In this document: positions 63,287-64,000 of the stretch, in pieces | Numbering within the stretch: the stretch's first letter is position 1 | How the letters are laid out: every line of letters starts with the position of its first letter | DNA from: JARRKU01 sp050288425 | Lineage (GTDB): Bacteria > Desulfobacterota > Desulfobacteria > Desulfobacterales > Desulfosarcinaceae | NCBI GenBank assembly: GCA_050288425.1 | Contig: JBNKDU010000035.1 | Span: forward strand, 13,257-77,256 | Reading direction: 5' to 3' | DNA length: 64,000 bases | The notes under the pieces: generated by a model | What the model was told of the DNA's origin: nothing | The model's input: the letters and a program-made list of their open reading frames with translations, nothing else | Database searches by the model: none | Position numbers and translations under genes: made by a program

Positions 63287-64000
63287 GTGAAACAGCCCCA
63301 TCCATACCGACAACGCACCTATCGCCGCCTGATCCGCGGGAACCTGCGCTTTTCCCGGGTGACGGTGCAGGAAACCGATCTGGGAATCTATGCGAGTTCC
63401 GATGTCACCGAAAATGCCCGCGAACTGGCGCTGACGCAACGCGGCTTCCTGGAACAGTATATTCGCGGACATACCGGTTTCATCGACGCGATGACGCCGC
63501 TGGCGGATGATGAATTCGCCCCGCCCGTGGTTCGCGAGATGATCCGGGCCGGCAGGCGTGCGGGGGTCGGTCCCATGGCCGCCGTTGCAGGCGCATTGGC
63601 CGAGCAGGTGGGGGTGGGATTGCTGGCGGAGACGCCGGAGGTGATCGTCGAAAACGGCGGGGATGTGTTCATCCGTGCCGAACAGCCGTTGACCGTAGCC
63701 GTCTTTGCCGGGATGTCACCGCTGAGTCTGAAAGTCGGTCTGCGGATGGTCCCCGGTGCCCGTCCGCTGGCGGTTTGCACCTCTTCCGGCACGGTGGGCC
63801 ACTCCCTGAGCATGGGCCGCGCCGATGCGGTTTGCGTGGTCAGCCGGTCGTGCCCCCTTGCCGATGCCGCGGCCACCGCCATCGGCAACCGGGTGGGCAG
63901 GGCAGGGGATCTGGAGGCGGCGATCCGATGGGGGCAACGCATCGAAGGCGTGGACGGCATCCTGGGAATCGTCGGCGATAAGATGGCCATGTGGGGGCGC
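63287..64000 (+). CDS. UPF0280 family protein, 3' end outside window
   Basis: 238 codons are visible with no stop before the window end. The frame carries the UPF0280 signature CTSSGTVGHSLSMGRADAV followed by LADAAATAIGNRVG, and an N-terminal domain with ARELALTQRGFLEQYI. The family resembles ApbE-type folds; a role in methanopterin- or flavin-related chemistry has been suggested elsewhere but is unproven. GTG 63287 has GGAG five bases upstream. Confidence 0.85.
   Translation, partial: MKQPHPYRQRTYRRLIRGNLRFSRVTVQETDLGIYASSDVTENARELALTQRGFLEQYIRGHTGFIDAMTPLADDEFAPPVVREMIRAGRRAGVGPMAAVAGALAEQVGVGLLAETPEVIVENGGDVFIRAEQPLTVAVFAGMSPLSLKVGLRMVPGARPLAVCTSSGTVGHSLSMGRADAVCVVSRSCPLADAAATAIGNRVGRAGDLEAAIRWGQRIEGVDGILGIVGDKMAMWGR

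Overview
The window is about 62-64% GC by eye. Its gene content (Mrp/NBP35 P-loop protein, UPF0280, RpoH-type sigma, UPF0182, a molybdenum hydroxylase with its own c-type cytochrome, and a large type VI secretion locus) suggests a Desulfobacterota (deltaproteobacterial) chromosome, perhaps Desulfosarcina-like. That assignment is inference. No plasmid, phage, IS transposase or CRISPR was seen.

Bases 1-34.4 kb are one long plus-strand T6SS locus. It opens inside tssM, followed by tagF, then a 259-bp palindromic non-coding element. Next come tssA, tssB, tssC, hcp, tssE, tssF, tssG, clpV and vgrG1. TssJ, TssK and TssL are not in the window and probably lie upstream. After vgrG1 there is a four-gene accessory module: DUF2169 fused to pentapeptide repeats, a free pentapeptide-repeat protein, DUF3540, and a DUF4150 PAAR-like protein. 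A methyltransferase, a small membrane protein and an unknown protein follow. The same four-gene module then appears a second time in the same order, followed by a short vgrG2. The last gene encodes a 505-aa protein that combines an Ig-like segment, a membrane hairpin and a VgrG-like tail, and is the best cargo or spike-extension candidate here.

Bases 34.4-43.4 kb look like a chromosomal break between T6SS parts. They hold a minus-strand COMM-domain-like protein (a fold known mainly from eukaryotes), a DUF2892 membrane protein, a periplasmic molybdenum hydroxylase operon (2Fe-2S subunit, molybdopterin subunit, cytochrome c), a UPF0182 membrane protein and a CysRS-like enzyme that lacks two zinc ligands and the C-terminal domain.

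Bases 43.4-55.6 kb look like T6SS control and envelope genes in two divergent operons. The minus operon encodes a LysM/NodB deacetylase lipoprotein, a LysM-TPR lipoprotein, a two-FHA-domain protein and a TssB-TssC-like fusion. The plus operon encodes a membrane Ser/Thr kinase, a PP2C phosphatase, a trypsin-like protease, a second kinase with a PEGA domain, and a redoxin-like/TPR/CsgG-like protein. This resembles the threonine-phosphorylation (PpkA-PppA-Fha) pathway that switches T6SS assembly on and off.

Bases 55.8-64 kb are housekeeping: tRNA-Arg(TCT), an RpoH-family sigma factor, a TPR lipoprotein, a LolB/DUF4292-like lipoprotein, a Mut7-C protein, Mrp, an ATP-grasp ligase, a dGTPase-like HD hydrolase and a UPF0280 gene that runs off the end.
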